Shown: positions 18,400 to 29,941, counted from the stretch's first letter. The stretch: DNA of 64,000 nt from an uncultured Pseudomonadota bacterium (GCA_903879335.1 CAIRLC010000005.1:17194-81193), one strand, 5' to 3'. Numbers and translations: made by a program. Notes: generated by a model from the sequence alone, not told the origin.

Positions 18400-18797
18400 G
18401 GGCTCCTCCGGACGGGCGTGGCAACATCCAACAGCACCCGTGTGACGACATGCGTTTTGACGTCGATGAGGACCGTCGCTGGCGCATGCATCGACGCGCG
18501 GGCGAGGGACTGTATCTCGGCGGCACTGACACTCGCATTGCGGGCCAAATACAGCGTCCCTGCATCCGTCACATAGCGCTCGGCTGCGCAGCTTGCGCAG
18601 GCATGCACGGTCAGTGTGCCGGGGACAGCGCTTGGCCAGTCGATGGATCCTGCTTCAACTTCGATGGCACGCTCGGCGGCGATCATCGGGAGCAGCGTGC
18701 TGGCTTGCCGAGCCGGTGGCGCCGCCTGAACTAAAGCCGCACAGAGGCTCAAGAATACGGTAGCGCTAAGGCGGATCCTCGCGGGATGGAATGACAT
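18396..18797 (-). CDS. Small exported protein between pilX and pilY1
   Basis: 133 residues with a signal peptide (IRLSATVFLSLCAALVQA). No family recognised. A Cys-x-x-Cys pair lies in HACASCAAERYV, and the C-terminal half (LARNASVSAAEIQSLARAS) looks helical. It occupies the slot between pilX and pilY1, and its stop overlaps the pilY1 GTG, so it is part of the minor pilin operon and probably acts in pilus assembly or PilY1 folding. I choose the ATG at 18797 because AGGAGA stands five bases upstream; an in-frame GTG at 18815 overlaps the pilX stop and is the alternative. Confidence 0.75.
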   Translation of the reverse strand: MSFHPARIRLSATVFLSLCAALVQAAPPARQASTLLPMIAAERAIEVEAGSIDWPSAVPGTLTVHACASCAAERYVTDAGTLYLARNASVSAAEIQSLARASMHAPATVLIDVKTHVVTRVLLDVATPVRRSP

Positions 18798-18811
18798 GGT
18801 CTCTCCTGCTT

Positions 18812-19291
18812 TCACGGTCCGCCCGGACCGGTCACGATGATGGCCGCTGGCGCGATGACGGCGACGCCCTGGACATTGGTGGACGACGCATTGCGCACCG
18901 ATTGGCCAGTACTGCGAATCTCAAAATGATACGTCGAGAAGGCATTCCAGCTCGAGCCGTAGACCGCACCCTGTGGTGCGCCCTGCATCTGAGTCACGAC
19001 TTGGGTGTTGTAGGTGTCGGTCGTCGAATTGGGCACGGTGCCGGATAAAGTGACCGTGGTGTTTTCCGGGTTGAAGGTGCCGAAGGCCATGGCTTGCTCG
19101 ATACCCGTTTCGGCGGCGACGAAGGCGCTTTGCCGAAACTGCTCGTTGCCCGCCATGATGAAGCCAAATCCGGCCGATCGCATCGCGGCGGTGGCGAGCA
19201 GCAGTAGGAGGGCGAGCAGAATCAGCGCGATGGGCAGTGCTAGGCCGCGTGCCGATCGTTGCATCGGTTGGAGTGTGGCCTTCTGCATCAT
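18812..19291 (-). CDS. pilX: Type IV pilus minor pilin PilX
   Basis: 159 residues. The N-terminus has the PilX_N pattern: a charged leader (QRSARG), then LALPIALILLALLLLLATAA, with no Glu5, which is normal for PilX. Downstream is the conserved AFVAAETGIEQAM block. PilX joins PilV, PilW, PilE and FimT/FimU to form the tip-priming complex that carries PilY1. Its ATG overlaps the pilW stop by one base (TGATG). No cysteines are seen in the body. Confidence 0.9.
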   Translation of the reverse strand: MMQKATLQPMQRSARGLALPIALILLALLLLLATAAMRSAGFGFIMAGNEQFRQSAFVAAETGIEQAMAFGTFNPENTTVTLSGTVPNSTTDTYNTQVVTQMQGAPQGAVYGSSWNAFSTYHFEIRSTGQSVRNASSTNVQGVAVIAPAAIIVTGPGGP

Positions 19292-20325
19292 CAGGTGCCG
19301 AGGACGTTGCGGATCATGACCGTGCGCGTGATCAGTAAGCGCCGGTAGTGATCGTTCGGTTGATAGGCCATCCCAGCGGTACCGGCGGCTGTCAGGTCAT
19401 GCACCGTGCCGTTGCTGGTGGCGCGGTTGCCGTAGGCGTAGGTGCGATTGTCGGTAAACCCCATTTCTAGACTATCGGAGCGCACCAGGATCCAGAGCCG
19501 GAGGGCGACGATTTGAACGCCCGCCGGTAAACCGCCCGCGGCCAGCGGATCAACATACTGTTGGACAATGCCCGTGGTGCCCGTGTAGTCGATCCCGAGT
19601 TGCACCTGCAAATCTTCAACGCCGGCTAGGATTTCTTCGTCTTGGAAGGTCGGCACTGTGCCGACGTTGTTGAGCGACTTGCGCCACAGCGTCGGCACGC
19701 CGGTCGCGGTCGAACTGTCGCGAGCGACGTAATAGGAGTGCACGACGAGGTCGTGGATCGTCCCCGCCGAATTCTGTGCGGGGGACTGATCGGCTTGGCA
19801 GGCCGTCACGGTGTTCACGAGCGCCACCGAAGTTCGGGTCGAGCAGATGCGCAAGGGCCCCACAGCACTGGCGGGGACACTGGTGGGGAGCAGTGCGGCG
19901 CGGCGCACGGTAATGGTGTCGGCCGAGGGCATGCTGCGCCCTTTGTAGGCGCTACAGCCCAAGGTGTAGCTATCGTTCGATCCCTCAATCGGCGTGGCCA
20001 GGTCAGTGCCGAAGTTGCCGCCGCAACTGCTCGAGGCAGTCCCCGACAGCGTCGTGGCTGGCGGGTCGGTTTGCGGGGTCGTGCCTAAAATGCCGCTCAA
20101 TCCTTTGGCATAGCCCCAATAGCCGGCCATGCGCAGATCCGGCTCAAGCACCGAATAGGCGTAGCGCGCGTTTTCCTCAAGTCGCGCTTGAGTCTCGTGG
20201 ATGCCGTACGTTTTCGAACTGTCCATGTACACCTTGAAGGCGCCACTGACCAGTACGAGACCAATGGTCATCGCGATCATCAGCTCGATCAGGGTTAAGC
20301 CACGGGCTCGCGTGTGGCGGCTCAT
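19291..20325 (-). CDS. pilW: Type IV pilus minor pilin PilW
   Basis: 344 residues, typical of PilW. Prepilin signature RGLTLIELMIAMTIGLVLVSGAF after a short basic leader (RHTRA), with Glu5, is followed by the PilW block LEENARYAYSVLEPDLRMAGYWGY. The body is large and beta-rich, with several cysteines. It lies between pilV and pilX with a four-base overlap to pilV and a one-base overlap to pilX, the standard minor-pilin order. Confidence 0.95.
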   Translation of the reverse strand: MSRHTRARGLTLIELMIAMTIGLVLVSGAFKVYMDSSKTYGIHETQARLEENARYAYSVLEPDLRMAGYWGYAKGLSGILGTTPQTDPPATTLSGTASSSCGGNFGTDLATPIEGSNDSYTLGCSAYKGRSMPSADTITVRRAALLPTSVPASAVGPLRICSTRTSVALVNTVTACQADQSPAQNSAGTIHDLVVHSYYVARDSSTATGVPTLWRKSLNNVGTVPTFQDEEILAGVEDLQVQLGIDYTGTTGIVQQYVDPLAAGGLPAGVQIVALRLWILVRSDSLEMGFTDNRTYAYGNRATSNGTVHDLTAAGTAGMAYQPNDHYRRLLITRTVMIRNVLGT

Positions 20326-20780
20326 ATGACCACCCTTAGTGCATACGAGAGCGACTGACCCGTGCCGGCTTCACGCCAGCTCAGCGTAATCGTATAGGTC
20401 GCCGGCATATTGGCGCCGCCTGCAACGTAGGCGACTGTCCCGGTCGCTCCACTGGGCATCATTGAGGTGACTTGTGTCTGCCAGAGCCACAGGTCGTTGG
20501 CAGCCATCTGCGTGGGCGAGCAGAGTGTGGCGCGCAGGGCGCCGCCCGAGCAGGCGTAATTGGCCGGCGTGCCGGCGTAGGCTGCACCTGCGGTGCGGTT
20601 GGCGCGGATGCGATCGGCGAGGTCAGCCGTCAGGTTGACCGCGTAGAGGCGCGAGGTGGCGCTGGCATTGCCTTGGATGGTTACGACGAACAGTTTGGCA
20701 ACGCCCAACAGCCCGATGGAAAGCACGACCAAGGCCACTAAGACTTCGACCAGAGTAAACCCAGCGATGCGCGCCTTCAT
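20322..20780 (-). CDS. pilV: Type IV pilus minor pilin PilV
   Basis: 152 residues. The prepilin motif MKARIAG-FTLVEVLVALVVLSIGLLGVAKL matches PilV, which also carries the adjacent block LTADLADRIRANR. Two cysteines (YACSGG, TLCSPT) may form a disulfide. The frame extends 45 codons upstream, but the ATG at 20780 is correct because it begins the short leader and overlaps the fimT stop as ATGA. Part of the tip complex with PilW, PilX, PilE and FimT. Confidence 0.94.
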   Translation of the reverse strand: MKARIAGFTLVEVLVALVVLSIGLLGVAKLFVVTIQGNASATSRLYAVNLTADLADRIRANRTAGAAYAGTPANYACSGGALRATLCSPTQMAANDLWLWQTQVTSMMPSGATGTVAYVAGGANMPATYTITLSWREAGTGQSLSYALRVVI

Positions 20781-21409
20781 GGGCAGCTTCCGCCGTTGAG
20801 GGCTGCGTTCACATCGGCGACCGCTGCGACGGCGCGAGCCCGCCCCGTCGTCGCGATGACCACGGCGCGGGCTGTCGATGAGCCGCCCGCGGCGACGACG
20901 CCACGGGCGTCGCAAAACGTGACGTTACGCAGTGCTTGGTGGACGCCCGACGGGGTCGCAAAGCCACTGGGTGAGAAGGCTAGGATGGCATCGCCGTCAG
21001 CTTTGACGGTGACGCCACTGTCGATCGTGGCATGACGCTCGAGAATAGCCTCGCCGCTTTGGTAGGCCCAGTCACCACTCGTGTCGATGAAGACGATCCA
21101 GCCTCGAGCCGCCGCATAGCTGCAGGCCGGCGTCGCAGCCGTGGGGTCAGCGGTGAAGCAGACCACCGCCGCTGCCTGTTGTTTGAGGGCTTCGGTGCGA
21201 GCTCGGTTTACGGAAGCGAGTAGGTCGTTCGCCGCGCCAGTCAGGCGACCATTCAGCAACATCGTGCGCATGGGCGGCACGGCGATTGACCCTAATATGA
21301 CGGCCACCGTCAGCGCGAGCATCAGTTCCACGAGCGTGTAGCCGCCCGTCCGCGCGGATGCGCGATTCGGACCACTCAGGCAGCTCGTTCGGGTCATCGG
21401 GGTGCTCAT
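20777..21409 (-). CDS. fimT: Type IV pilus minor pilin FimT/FimU (GspH-like)
   Basis: 210 residues, first gene of the minor pilin operon. Prepilin signature GGYTLVELMLALTVAVILGSIAVPP, preceded by an unusually long leader of 22 residues, then a GspH domain (block SVNRARTEALKQQAAAVVC and the C-terminal FSPSGFATPSG region). FimT/FimU starts the minor-pilin stack and in some species binds DNA for uptake. The start at 21409 lacks an obvious ribosome site; the ATG at 21397 is an alternative that would shorten the leader by four residues. Confidence 0.9.
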   Translation of the reverse strand: MSTPMTRTSCLSGPNRASARTGGYTLVELMLALTVAVILGSIAVPPMRTMLLNGRLTGAANDLLASVNRARTEALKQQAAAVVCFTADPTAATPACSYAAARGWIVFIDTSGDWAYQSGEAILERHATIDSGVTVKADGDAILAFSPSGFATPSGVHQALRNVTFCDARGVVAAGGSSTARAVVIATTGRARAVAAVADVNAALNGGSCP

Positions 21410-21614
21410 ATGGCGCAGGACACACGTCCGGCATCCTTAAGGATAACCTCCGTAGCGCACCTGCAGCGGGGCCCATTCAGGTCAGCGCCCGCAATTGGGA
21501 GGCCGGTCACAGTCCTTTGGGGCCGAGGCCACCCAAGTCACCGGCCGGTTTGAACGGCCCTATTGAGGCTAGAACCGTTCGAACCGGACGCTGTGGCCTG
21601 CGCGGTGGCCAGCC

Positions 21615-22166
21615 TTAACCCCCGATGGCGAAGACTGACAATGCCGTGGCGATGCCGGCGATGGCGGCGATGGAGCCGATGACGGGGAAGAATTTTTGCC
21701 GACCGAGGAAGTAAAGCGAGGCGAGCACGAGTCCGAGTTCCAAAAGCCCCTCGCCGAGATCAAAGCGCAGCGCCAGCACTTCGTCGTGCTCGGTTTCCTT
21801 GTCCTTATCCTTGGCCTTCTCCTGGATATCCTCGGCGTCTTTGACGTATTTATCGCGCTGACCTTGGAATTTCTCGAGCGCCTTGACGATTTTTTCTGAC
21901 TTTTCGCCCTTGGCGTCCGTGGGGGCGAGGGCATTCAGCAGCTCGGCGGCTGTCACGACGGTGTTCTCGCGGACTTTCTTGGCTTGGTAGTAGGCCCACG
22001 CATCGTTGGCTTCAGTGCGGTGTATCACGGCGGCGGTATGGGCGCGGTGGGCGCAGATCGTCACGACGGCCAAAAGCACGCCGATGACGCCGACCAGAAA
22101 GCCGACGGACCTGCCGGCGGGGTCCGCGCTATGGGCATGTTCGTGGTGGATTTCGATTTCGGCCAT
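21615..22166 (-). CDS. DUF4337 domain membrane protein
   Basis: 183 residues. An N-terminal helix follows a His-rich start (EIEIHHEHAHSADPAG): VGFLVGVIGVLLAVVTICA. Then comes the DUF4337 block RTEANDAWAYYQAKKVRENT, a charged Lys/Glu/Asp helix (residues about 85-140, possibly a coiled coil), and two C-terminal helices ending in AGIATALSVFAIGG. Family function is unknown; members are small inner-membrane proteins. I use the ATG at 22166 because GAGGAG lies seven bases upstream; a start at 22181 would place this site inside the gene. It stands alone, divergent from tRNA-Leu. Confidence 0.83.
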   Translation of the reverse strand: MAEIEIHHEHAHSADPAGRSVGFLVGVIGVLLAVVTICAHRAHTAAVIHRTEANDAWAYYQAKKVRENTVVTAAELLNALAPTDAKGEKSEKIVKALEKFQGQRDKYVKDAEDIQEKAKDKDKETEHDEVLALRFDLGEGLLELGLVLASLYFLGRQKFFPVIGSIAAIAGIATALSVFAIGG

Positions 22167-22308
22167 CGCAGGGCTCCTCAACGGGGGGAAGGGGGTATTT
22201 CAATTCTAGCGCTGGCCGAGGCCCCTGCGTATGACAGTCGACGGGGAGGCCGGGAGGCGATTTTCGGAATCCTGTGCAGGAGTGCTTTCGGGGCGGGGGT
22301 CGGCACGC

Positions 22309-22314
22309 TATACT
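22309..22314 (+). promoter_or_regulatory. Possible -10 element for tRNA-Leu/tig
   Basis: TATACT stands 53 bases before the tRNA-Leu 5' end and is the only good -10 hexamer in the region. The matching -35 position (22286-22291) is TTTCGG, a weak match. It would drive tRNA-Leu and probably the tig-clpP operon. Confidence 0.42.
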
Positions 22315-22366
22315 GAGTGGCTTACCCGAGGCGCTCGGCAACGAACGCTTCGTCCAACCAAGAAAC

Positions 22367-22451
22367 GCGAATGTGGCGGAACTGGTAGACGCGCTGGATT
22401 TAGGTTCCAGTGGGGCAACCCGTGAGGGTTCGAGTCCCTCCATTCGCACCA
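22367..22451 (+). tRNA. tRNA-Leu (anticodon UAG)
   Basis: 85 bases including an encoded CCA. The acceptor GCGAATG pairs with CATTCGC; the anticodon arm CTGGA-TTTAGGT-TCCAG has TAG at the anticodon position; a long variable arm of the leucine type (TGGGGCAACCCG) follows; and the T arm contains GGTTCGAGTCC. It lies 13 bases before the trigger factor start, close enough that tRNA and tig may share a transcript that RNase processing separates. Confidence 0.97.
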
Positions 22452-22464
22452 GAGGATTTTGAGG

Positions 22465-23766
22465 ATGAGGGTTTCGTTAACGTCGACCGGAGCGCTTGAG
22501 CGCCGTCTTGAAGTCGCGGTACCGGCCGCTGACGTGGACAAAGTCTACGGCGATCGCCTGAAGGCGTTCGGTCGTACGGCTCGTCTCAAGGGCTTTCGCC
22601 CTGGTAAGGCTCCGGCGAAGGTGGTCGAGCAGCAGTTCGGAGGCCAAGTCCGTCAGGAAGTGGTTTCAGAAGTACTGCAGAACAGCCTGAATCAAGCGTT
22701 GGTGCAGGGCGGGATTTTCCCGGTCGGCAACCCACGCATTGAGCCGTTATCGCTTGCGCCAGGCCAAGATCTGGCCTACGTAGCGGTGTTTGAGGTGTTC
22801 CCGCAGGTCACCCTGCAGGGCCTCTCCGACATCGAAGTCGAGCGTCCAACCTCTGAAGTCGGCAGCGACGACGTCGATGCCATGCTCGATACGTTGCGCA
22901 AGCAGCGCCTGAACTGGAAGCCGGCAACGGCTCCGGCGAAGGAAGGCGACCGCGTCGTGATCGACTTCGAAGGCACGCTGGATGGCGTGGCGTTCGAGGG
23001 CGGTAAGGGCGAGAGCGTCTCGTTCATCCTCGGCCAAGGCCGGATGCTGAAGCCTTTTGAGGCTGGCGTCACCGGCGCGAGCACGGGCGAGACCCGGACC
23101 TTCCCGGTCGAGTTCCCGGCGGATTACCAGGCCGCGAATTTGGCGGGTAAGACCGCTGAATTCACGGTCACCGTTAAGTCGGTCGACGAAAGTGAGTTGC
23201 CGGAAATCGACGACGCGTTCTGCGAGGCTTTCGGCATTGCCGAGGGTGGCGTTGAACAACTGCGTAGCGAAGTGCAGGAAAACATGCGCCGTGAGTTGGC
23301 GGATAACCTGCGCAATCGCGTGAAGACGGTTGTCCTCGATAAGCTCTGGGCTGCCCATCCAATTGATCTGCCTGCGGCTGCGGTCGATGAGCAGATCCGC
23401 GTGCTGCAAATCGATTGGCTGCGTCGGATCGGCGCGAAGCCGGAAGACATCAAGCAGGCTCCGCCGCGCGAGCCGTTTGAGCAAGCGGCCCGTCGCCGCG
23501 TGGCCGTTGGCCTACTGGTGGGTGAAGTGATCCGCCAGCAGAACATCACGGTGGATGCGGCGAAGTTTGAAGAGCGCCTTGAAGCCGCTGCGGTCGGTTA
23601 TGCCGATCCAGAATCTGCGATGCGCCAAATTCGCGACAACGAACAGTTCCGCCAGAACATCGAGGGCACGATCCTCGAAGATCAGGCCGTGGATTGGTTG
23701 CTGACGCAGATGAAGGTGGTTGATGTTCAGGCGTCCTTCAAGGACATCATGAACTTCGGCGCCTGA
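22465..23766 (+). CDS. tig: Trigger factor, ribosome-associated chaperone and peptidyl-prolyl isomerase
   Basis: 433 residues, the usual size. Three domains are readable: the N-terminal ribosome-binding domain with signature FGRTARLKGFRPGKAP, the FKBP-type isomerase domain (about 150-245; DRVVIDFEGTLDGVAFEGG), and the C-terminal helical chaperone domain with LPAAAVDEQIRVLQ. It binds nascent chains at the ribosome exit. The ATG at 22465 follows AGAGGA by eight bases; the frame is open to a TTG two codons earlier. clpP follows after 18 bases, the classic tig-clpP-clpX order. Confidence 0.98.
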   Translation: MRVSLTSTGALERRLEVAVPAADVDKVYGDRLKAFGRTARLKGFRPGKAPAKVVEQQFGGQVRQEVVSEVLQNSLNQALVQGGIFPVGNPRIEPLSLAPGQDLAYVAVFEVFPQVTLQGLSDIEVERPTSEVGSDDVDAMLDTLRKQRLNWKPATAPAKEGDRVVIDFEGTLDGVAFEGGKGESVSFILGQGRMLKPFEAGVTGASTGETRTFPVEFPADYQAANLAGKTAEFTVTVKSVDESELPEIDDAFCEAFGIAEGGVEQLRSEVQENMRRELADNLRNRVKTVVLDKLWAAHPIDLPAAAVDEQIRVLQIDWLRRIGAKPEDIKQAPPREPFEQAARRRVAVGLLVGEVIRQQNITVDAAKFEERLEAAAVGYADPESAMRQIRDNEQFRQNIEGTILEDQAVDWLLTQMKVVDVQASFKDIMNFGA

Positions 23767-23784
23767 ACGTTTTAGGAGATCCTT

Positions 23785-24399
23785 ATGCTCGAACAAGCCC
23801 TCAATATGGTTCCGATGGTCGTCGAGCAGACCGCCCGTGGCGAACGGGCCTACGATATTTATTCGCGCCTGCTGAAGGAACGAATCATTTTTATCGTTGG
23901 CCCGATCGAGGATCACATGGCGAACCTGGTGGTCGCCCAGTTGTTGTTCTTGGAGTCGGAGAATCCCGACAAGGACATCGCGATCTACATCAATAGCCCA
24001 GGCGGCGTGGTCACCTCAGGGCTCGCGATTTACGACACGATGCAGTTCATCAAGCCGCAGGTCGCGACCATCTGTGTGGGGCAGGCGGCGTCGATGGGTG
24101 CAGTGTTGTTGGCCGCCGGCGCGCCAGGCAAGCGTTACTCCCTGCCGAATTCGCGCGTGATGATCCACCAGCCCTTGGGTGGCTTCCAGGGCCAGGCCAC
24201 CGATATCGAAATCCATACGCGCGAGATCTTGGATCTGCGGGCCCGTCTCAATGGGATTCTGGCCAGCCACACGGGTCAGGACATCGAGCGTATCGGTCGC
24301 GACACGGATCGCGACAATTTCATGGGTGCTGAGGCCGCTAAGGCTTATGGGCTTGTGGATCACGTCTTCTCGCGTCGCGGCGATATCGCCGGGACCTGA
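23785..24399 (+). CDS. clpP: ATP-dependent Clp protease proteolytic subunit
   Basis: 204-residue serine protease of the ClpXP complex. Catalytic residues: Ser103 in [11 protein letters not shown], His128 in [12 protein letters not shown] and Asp177 in DTDRDNFM; the oxyanion strand is [12 protein letters not shown]. Fourteen copies form the degradation chamber fed by ClpX. An AGGAGAT site stands before the ATG. It is probably cotranscribed with tig. The [14 protein letters not shown] handle region is complete, so the enzyme should be active. Confidence 0.98.
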   Translation: MLEQALNMVPMVVEQTARGERAYDIYSRLLKERIIFIVGPIEDHMANLVVAQLLFLESENPDKDIAIYINSPGGVVTSGLAIYDTMQFIKPQVATICVGQAASMGAVLLAAGAPGKRYSLPNSRVMIHQPLGGFQGQATDIEIHTREILDLRARLNGILASHTGQDIERIGRDTDRDNFMGAEAAKAYGLVDHVFSRRGDIAGT

Positions 24400-24453
24400 A
24401 GTAGAATCCTGAGCACGTTCATAGACTTGAACGAATCGGACCTGGTTCACAGT

Positions 24454-24487
24454 GCGGCCCCGGAGCTTTTGCAGGCGCCGGGGCCGC
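24454..24487 (+). other. GC hairpin between clpP and clpX
   Basis: GCGGCCCCGG and CCGGGGCCGC form a perfect 10-base stem with a 14-base loop. There is no T-run after it, so it is not a standard intrinsic terminator; it could slow read-through from clpP or protect the upstream mRNA end. It overlaps the -35 and spacer of the proposed clpX promoter. Confidence 0.7.
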
Positions 24488-24497
24488 GTGCTATATA
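24469..24497 (+). promoter_or_regulatory. Sigma-70-type promoter for clpX
   Basis: TTGCAG (24469-24474), a 17-base spacer, then TATATA (24492-24497). This is close to consensus with ideal spacing and predicts a start near 24504, about 50 bases before the clpX ATG. It would allow clpX to be expressed apart from tig-clpP. Confidence 0.6.
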
Positions 24498-24556
24498 CCA
24501 ATGGCAGAGGGCCGACATCCGTTAAGGGTGGCGACTCGCCATAGACGAGGACGAAG

Positions 24557-25867
24557 ATGACTGAAGATACACGCGGCAAGGATGACGGGAAGCTTCTGTA
24601 CTGCTCTTTCTGCGGAAAGAGTCAGCATGAAGTGCGCAAACTCATTGCCGGCCCCTCCGTATTCGTCTGCGACGAGTGCGTTGAGCTGTGTAATGACATC
24701 ATCCGTGAAGAGCTTGAAGAAAAGCAGGAGCGGACGCGCGAGAAGCTGCCGAAGCCTCACGAAATCAAGAAAGTTCTCGACGAATATGTGATCGGACAGG
24801 TCCGCGCCAAGAAAGTCTTGGCGGTGGCCGTTTACAACCACTACAAGCGGCTGCAAAACCGCACCCCGGCCGGCGAGCGCAAGGCTAAGGGTGACGAAAT
24901 AGAGTTGCAGAAGTCAAACATCCTCCTGATCGGTCCGACGGGTTCCGGCAAGACGCTGTTGGCGGAAACGCTGGCGCGCCTGCTGAACGTGCCATTCACC
25001 ATTGCGGACGCGACCACGTTGACGGAAGCCGGCTATGTCGGCGAGGACGTCGAAAACATCATTCAGAAGCTGCTGCAGAAGTGTGATTACGACGTCGAGA
25101 AGGCGCAGACCGGTATCGTCTACATCGACGAAATCGACAAGATCAGCCGCAAGAGCGACAACCCGTCGATCACGCGTGATGTCTCGGGTGAGGGCGTGCA
25201 GCAGGCACTGTTGAAGCTCATCGAAGGCACGGTCGCTTCGGTACCCCCACAGGGCGGCCGCAAACACCCGCAGCAGGAATTCCTGCAGGTCGACACGTCC
25301 AACATTCTCTTTATCGTCGGCGGCGCTTTTGCCGGGATCGAAAAGATCATCTCGAACCGGACCACCAAGGGCGGTATCGGCTTCACATCAGAAGTGAAGC
25401 CTTCTGACGACCAACGCCGGCCGAGCGCCGACCTATTTAAGGACGTGGAGCCTGAAGACCTTGTGAAGTTCGGTCTCATCCCAGAGTTCGTCGGCCGTCT
25501 TCCGGTCGTCGCGACCTTGGAAGAACTGGACGAGAACGCGCTTATTTCGATTCTGAATGAGCCGAAGAACGCGCTCACGAAGCAGTACCGAAAACTCTTC
25601 GATATGGAAGGCGTTGAACTCGAGTTCTTAGAACCGGCCCTGCGCGCCGTGGCCCGCAAGGCGCTCGCCCGTAAGACCGGTGCACGCGGTCTGCGTACGA
25701 TCTTGGAGCAGGTGCTGCTCGATACGATGTACGAATTGCCCGGTCTCAAGAACGTCCACAAAGTGGTCGTCGACGAGTCTGTGATTGGTGGCGAGACTCG
25801 ACCCTATGTGGTGTATCGCAGTGAAGAAGTCGCCGAGGAAGAGCCGCGGCGCACCGGTTCGACCTGA
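24557..25867 (+). CDS. clpX: ATP-dependent Clp protease ATP-binding subunit ClpX
   Basis: 436-residue AAA+ unfoldase. N-terminal zinc-binding domain with Cys16, Cys19, Cys38 and Cys41 (CSFC...CDEC); Walker A GPTGSGKT at 126-133; Walker [10 protein letters not shown]; sensor-type [10 protein letters not shown] near the C-terminus. The ClpP-binding loop is expected within the block [13 protein letters not shown] or just before it. It unfolds tagged substrates and feeds ClpP. A perfect intrinsic terminator follows 27 bases after the stop. Confidence 0.99.
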   Translation: MTEDTRGKDDGKLLYCSFCGKSQHEVRKLIAGPSVFVCDECVELCNDIIREELEEKQERTREKLPKPHEIKKVLDEYVIGQVRAKKVLAVAVYNHYKRLQNRTPAGERKAKGDEIELQKSNILLIGPTGSGKTLLAETLARLLNVPFTIADATTLTEAGYVGEDVENIIQKLLQKCDYDVEKAQTGIVYIDEIDKISRKSDNPSITRDVSGEGVQQALLKLIEGTVASVPPQGGRKHPQQEFLQVDTSNILFIVGGAFAGIEKIISNRTTKGGIGFTSEVKPSDDQRRPSADLFKDVEPEDLVKFGLIPEFVGRLPVVATLEELDENALISILNEPKNALTKQYRKLFDMEGVELEFLEPALRAVARKALARKTGARGLRTILEQVLLDTMYELPGLKNVHKVVVDESVIGGETRPYVVYRSEEVAEEEPRRTGST

Positions 25868-25893
25868 TCAAGGTCGGCTCGGAATTCGATGAG

Positions 25894-25920
25894 AACGCCG
25901 CCTATGGGCGGCGTTTTTTT
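25894..25920 (+). terminator. Intrinsic terminator after clpX
   Basis: Stem AACGCCGCC / GGCGGCGTT (9 bases) with loop TATG and a run of seven T, a textbook rho-independent terminator ending the tig-clpP-clpX block. Confidence 0.92.
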
Positions 25921-26066
25921 AACAACCATCGTCGCATCGCGGTGGGGCGTGCTGCAGTGCCTTAATGCTGTCACAATAGTCGCGCTTTAAAACCGGTCGC
26001 GCACGATAGGTGGCGACGGTGCAGTTGGCCTGATGTGCTTACATCGCTGTGTAGGAATCGTTTCTC

Positions 26067-26435
26067 ATGACTGACGCCGCGCCAGCTCAGCCTGACCATG
26101 AATTTGAACTGTGGGACCTGCGTGTGGAGGTTGTAGGCCCTGAGGGTGCCAAGATCTACTGCGGCGCACGCCTCGGCGATTACTTTGAGTTGCACGGTGA
26201 GATGCTGCATCTGCCGCCGGGCCAGGGGTTCTCCATTTACTCCTTGTCCGCTGTGCTGCCATTGCTGGCAGCCAAGCAACGGGTGACGGATCCGAACGAT
26301 TGGATGTCGACGGATGCTGAAGTGGCTTGTCCTGATCCCCATTGCCCGACCCGGTTACGCATCACCCGAATCGCGAAAAGACGCTTTCGTCACGCGGAGG
26401 TGACGGCCGTCCCGATGCCAGAGGTGTCCCCATGA
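26067..26435 (+). CDS. TIGR04076 family protein
   Basis: 122 residues. The pattern matches the TIGR04076 family: GDYFELHGEMLHLPPGQGF, then SAVLPLLAAKQR, NDWM and the CPDP motif (EVACPDPHC) followed by a C-terminal strand. The function of the family is not known; members are small and often sit beside oxidoreductases. No signal peptide. Its stop overlaps the next gene (aldo/keto reductase) as ATGA, so the two are coupled and may act on the same substrate. Confidence 0.8.
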   Translation: MTDAAPAQPDHEFELWDLRVEVVGPEGAKIYCGARLGDYFELHGEMLHLPPGQGFSIYSLSAVLPLLAAKQRVTDPNDWMSTDAEVACPDPHCPTRLRITRIAKRRFRHAEVTAVPMPEVSP

Positions 26436-27484
26436 TTCCTCGCACGACGCTCGCCGACGGATACTCGCTGTCACGCCTGATCAAGGGCGGTTGGCACCTC
26501 GCCGGTGGTCATGGCGAAGTCGATGAGAGCCAAGCACTGCAGGACATGGCGGCCTTCGTCGAAGCAGGCATCACCTCCTTCGACTGCGCGGACATTTACA
26601 CGGGCGTGGAGGCCTTGATCGGCCGTTTCCGCGCTCGTTACCCGACACTCGCGCAGCAGGTTCAGGTCCATACGAAATTTGTACCGGACCTGGATCGTTT
26701 GGCCTCCGTCGATCGAGACTATGTCGAGACGATCGTTCATCGCTCACTGCGGCGTTTAGGGATTGAGCAACTCGATGTGGTGCAATTCCATTGGTGGGAC
26801 TTTGCGGTCAAGGGTTACGTGGAGACCATGCACGAGCTGAACCGTTTGCGCCTCAACGGCAAGATCGGCCGTCTCGCCGTCACCAATTTCGATACCGCCC
26901 ATCTCGAGGAAGTCCTCGCCGCGGGGATACCTGTCGCCGCCCACCAGTTGCAGTATTCCGTCCTCGATCATCGACCAGAATCGGCGATGGTCTCGACCTG
27001 TGCGGCACACGGCATCGGTCTCTTGGCGTACGGGACCGTGGCCGGTGGCTTTTTATCGAATCGTTGGCTTGGGCTGGACAGTTCAGCCGAGCCGTTGGCC
27101 AATCGATCACTGGTGAAATACCGCCTGATCATTGAAGACTTCGGCGGTTGGGCGTTGTTTCAGGAACTACTGGCGGTGCTGGATCAGATCGCCCGTGCCC
27201 ATGACACCGACATCGCCACCGTGGCGACCCGCGTCGTGCTGGATCGACCCGGTGTGGCCGCCGCGATTGTGGGTGCGACCAGCCGCGCCCATCTAAGCGC
27301 CCACGAGTCGATCTCACGCGTGCAGTTAACCGAAGAGGACCGCGCTGCGATTGACGCAGTCGTGGCTCGACGCACGGGTCCATCGGGCGATGTCTACGAA
27401 CTTGAGCGCGACAAGACCGGGCCGCACGGTCGAATCATGAAGTACAACTTGAATGAGCCGGCCTCCGGCGGCACTGCGTCCTAA
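26432..27484 (+). CDS. Aldo/keto reductase
   Basis: 350-residue NADPH-type aldo/keto reductase. The catalytic tetrad can be placed: Asp51 and Tyr56 in FDCADIYTGVE, Lys82 in VHTKFVP and His120 in VVQFHWWD. The cofactor-binding C-terminal block ATSRAHLSAHE is present. Reduces aldehydes or ketones in the cytoplasm; substrate unknown. I place the start at 26432, where the ATG overlaps the upstream stop (ATGA), rather than at the open upstream extension that lies inside the TIGR04076 gene. A TonB receptor follows after 56 bases with its own AAGGAG site. Confidence 0.92.
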   Translation: MIPRTTLADGYSLSRLIKGGWHLAGGHGEVDESQALQDMAAFVEAGITSFDCADIYTGVEALIGRFRARYPTLAQQVQVHTKFVPDLDRLASVDRDYVETIVHRSLRRLGIEQLDVVQFHWWDFAVKGYVETMHELNRLRLNGKIGRLAVTNFDTAHLEEVLAAGIPVAAHQLQYSVLDHRPESAMVSTCAAHGIGLLAYGTVAGGFLSNRWLGLDSSAEPLANRSLVKYRLIIEDFGGWALFQELLAVLDQIARAHDTDIATVATRVVLDRPGVAAAIVGATSRAHLSAHESISRVQLTEEDRAAIDAVVARRTGPSGDVYELERDKTGPHGRIMKYNLNEPASGGTAS

Positions 27485-27540
27485 TCACCACTGAACACAG
27501 CGTCGGATCGGGACTGTGGATCTCTCTGAAGGAGCGACTG

Positions 27541-29913
<2,373 letters not shown>

Positions 29914-29941
29914 GCGTATCTGAGCGGTCATTGACGCGGTG

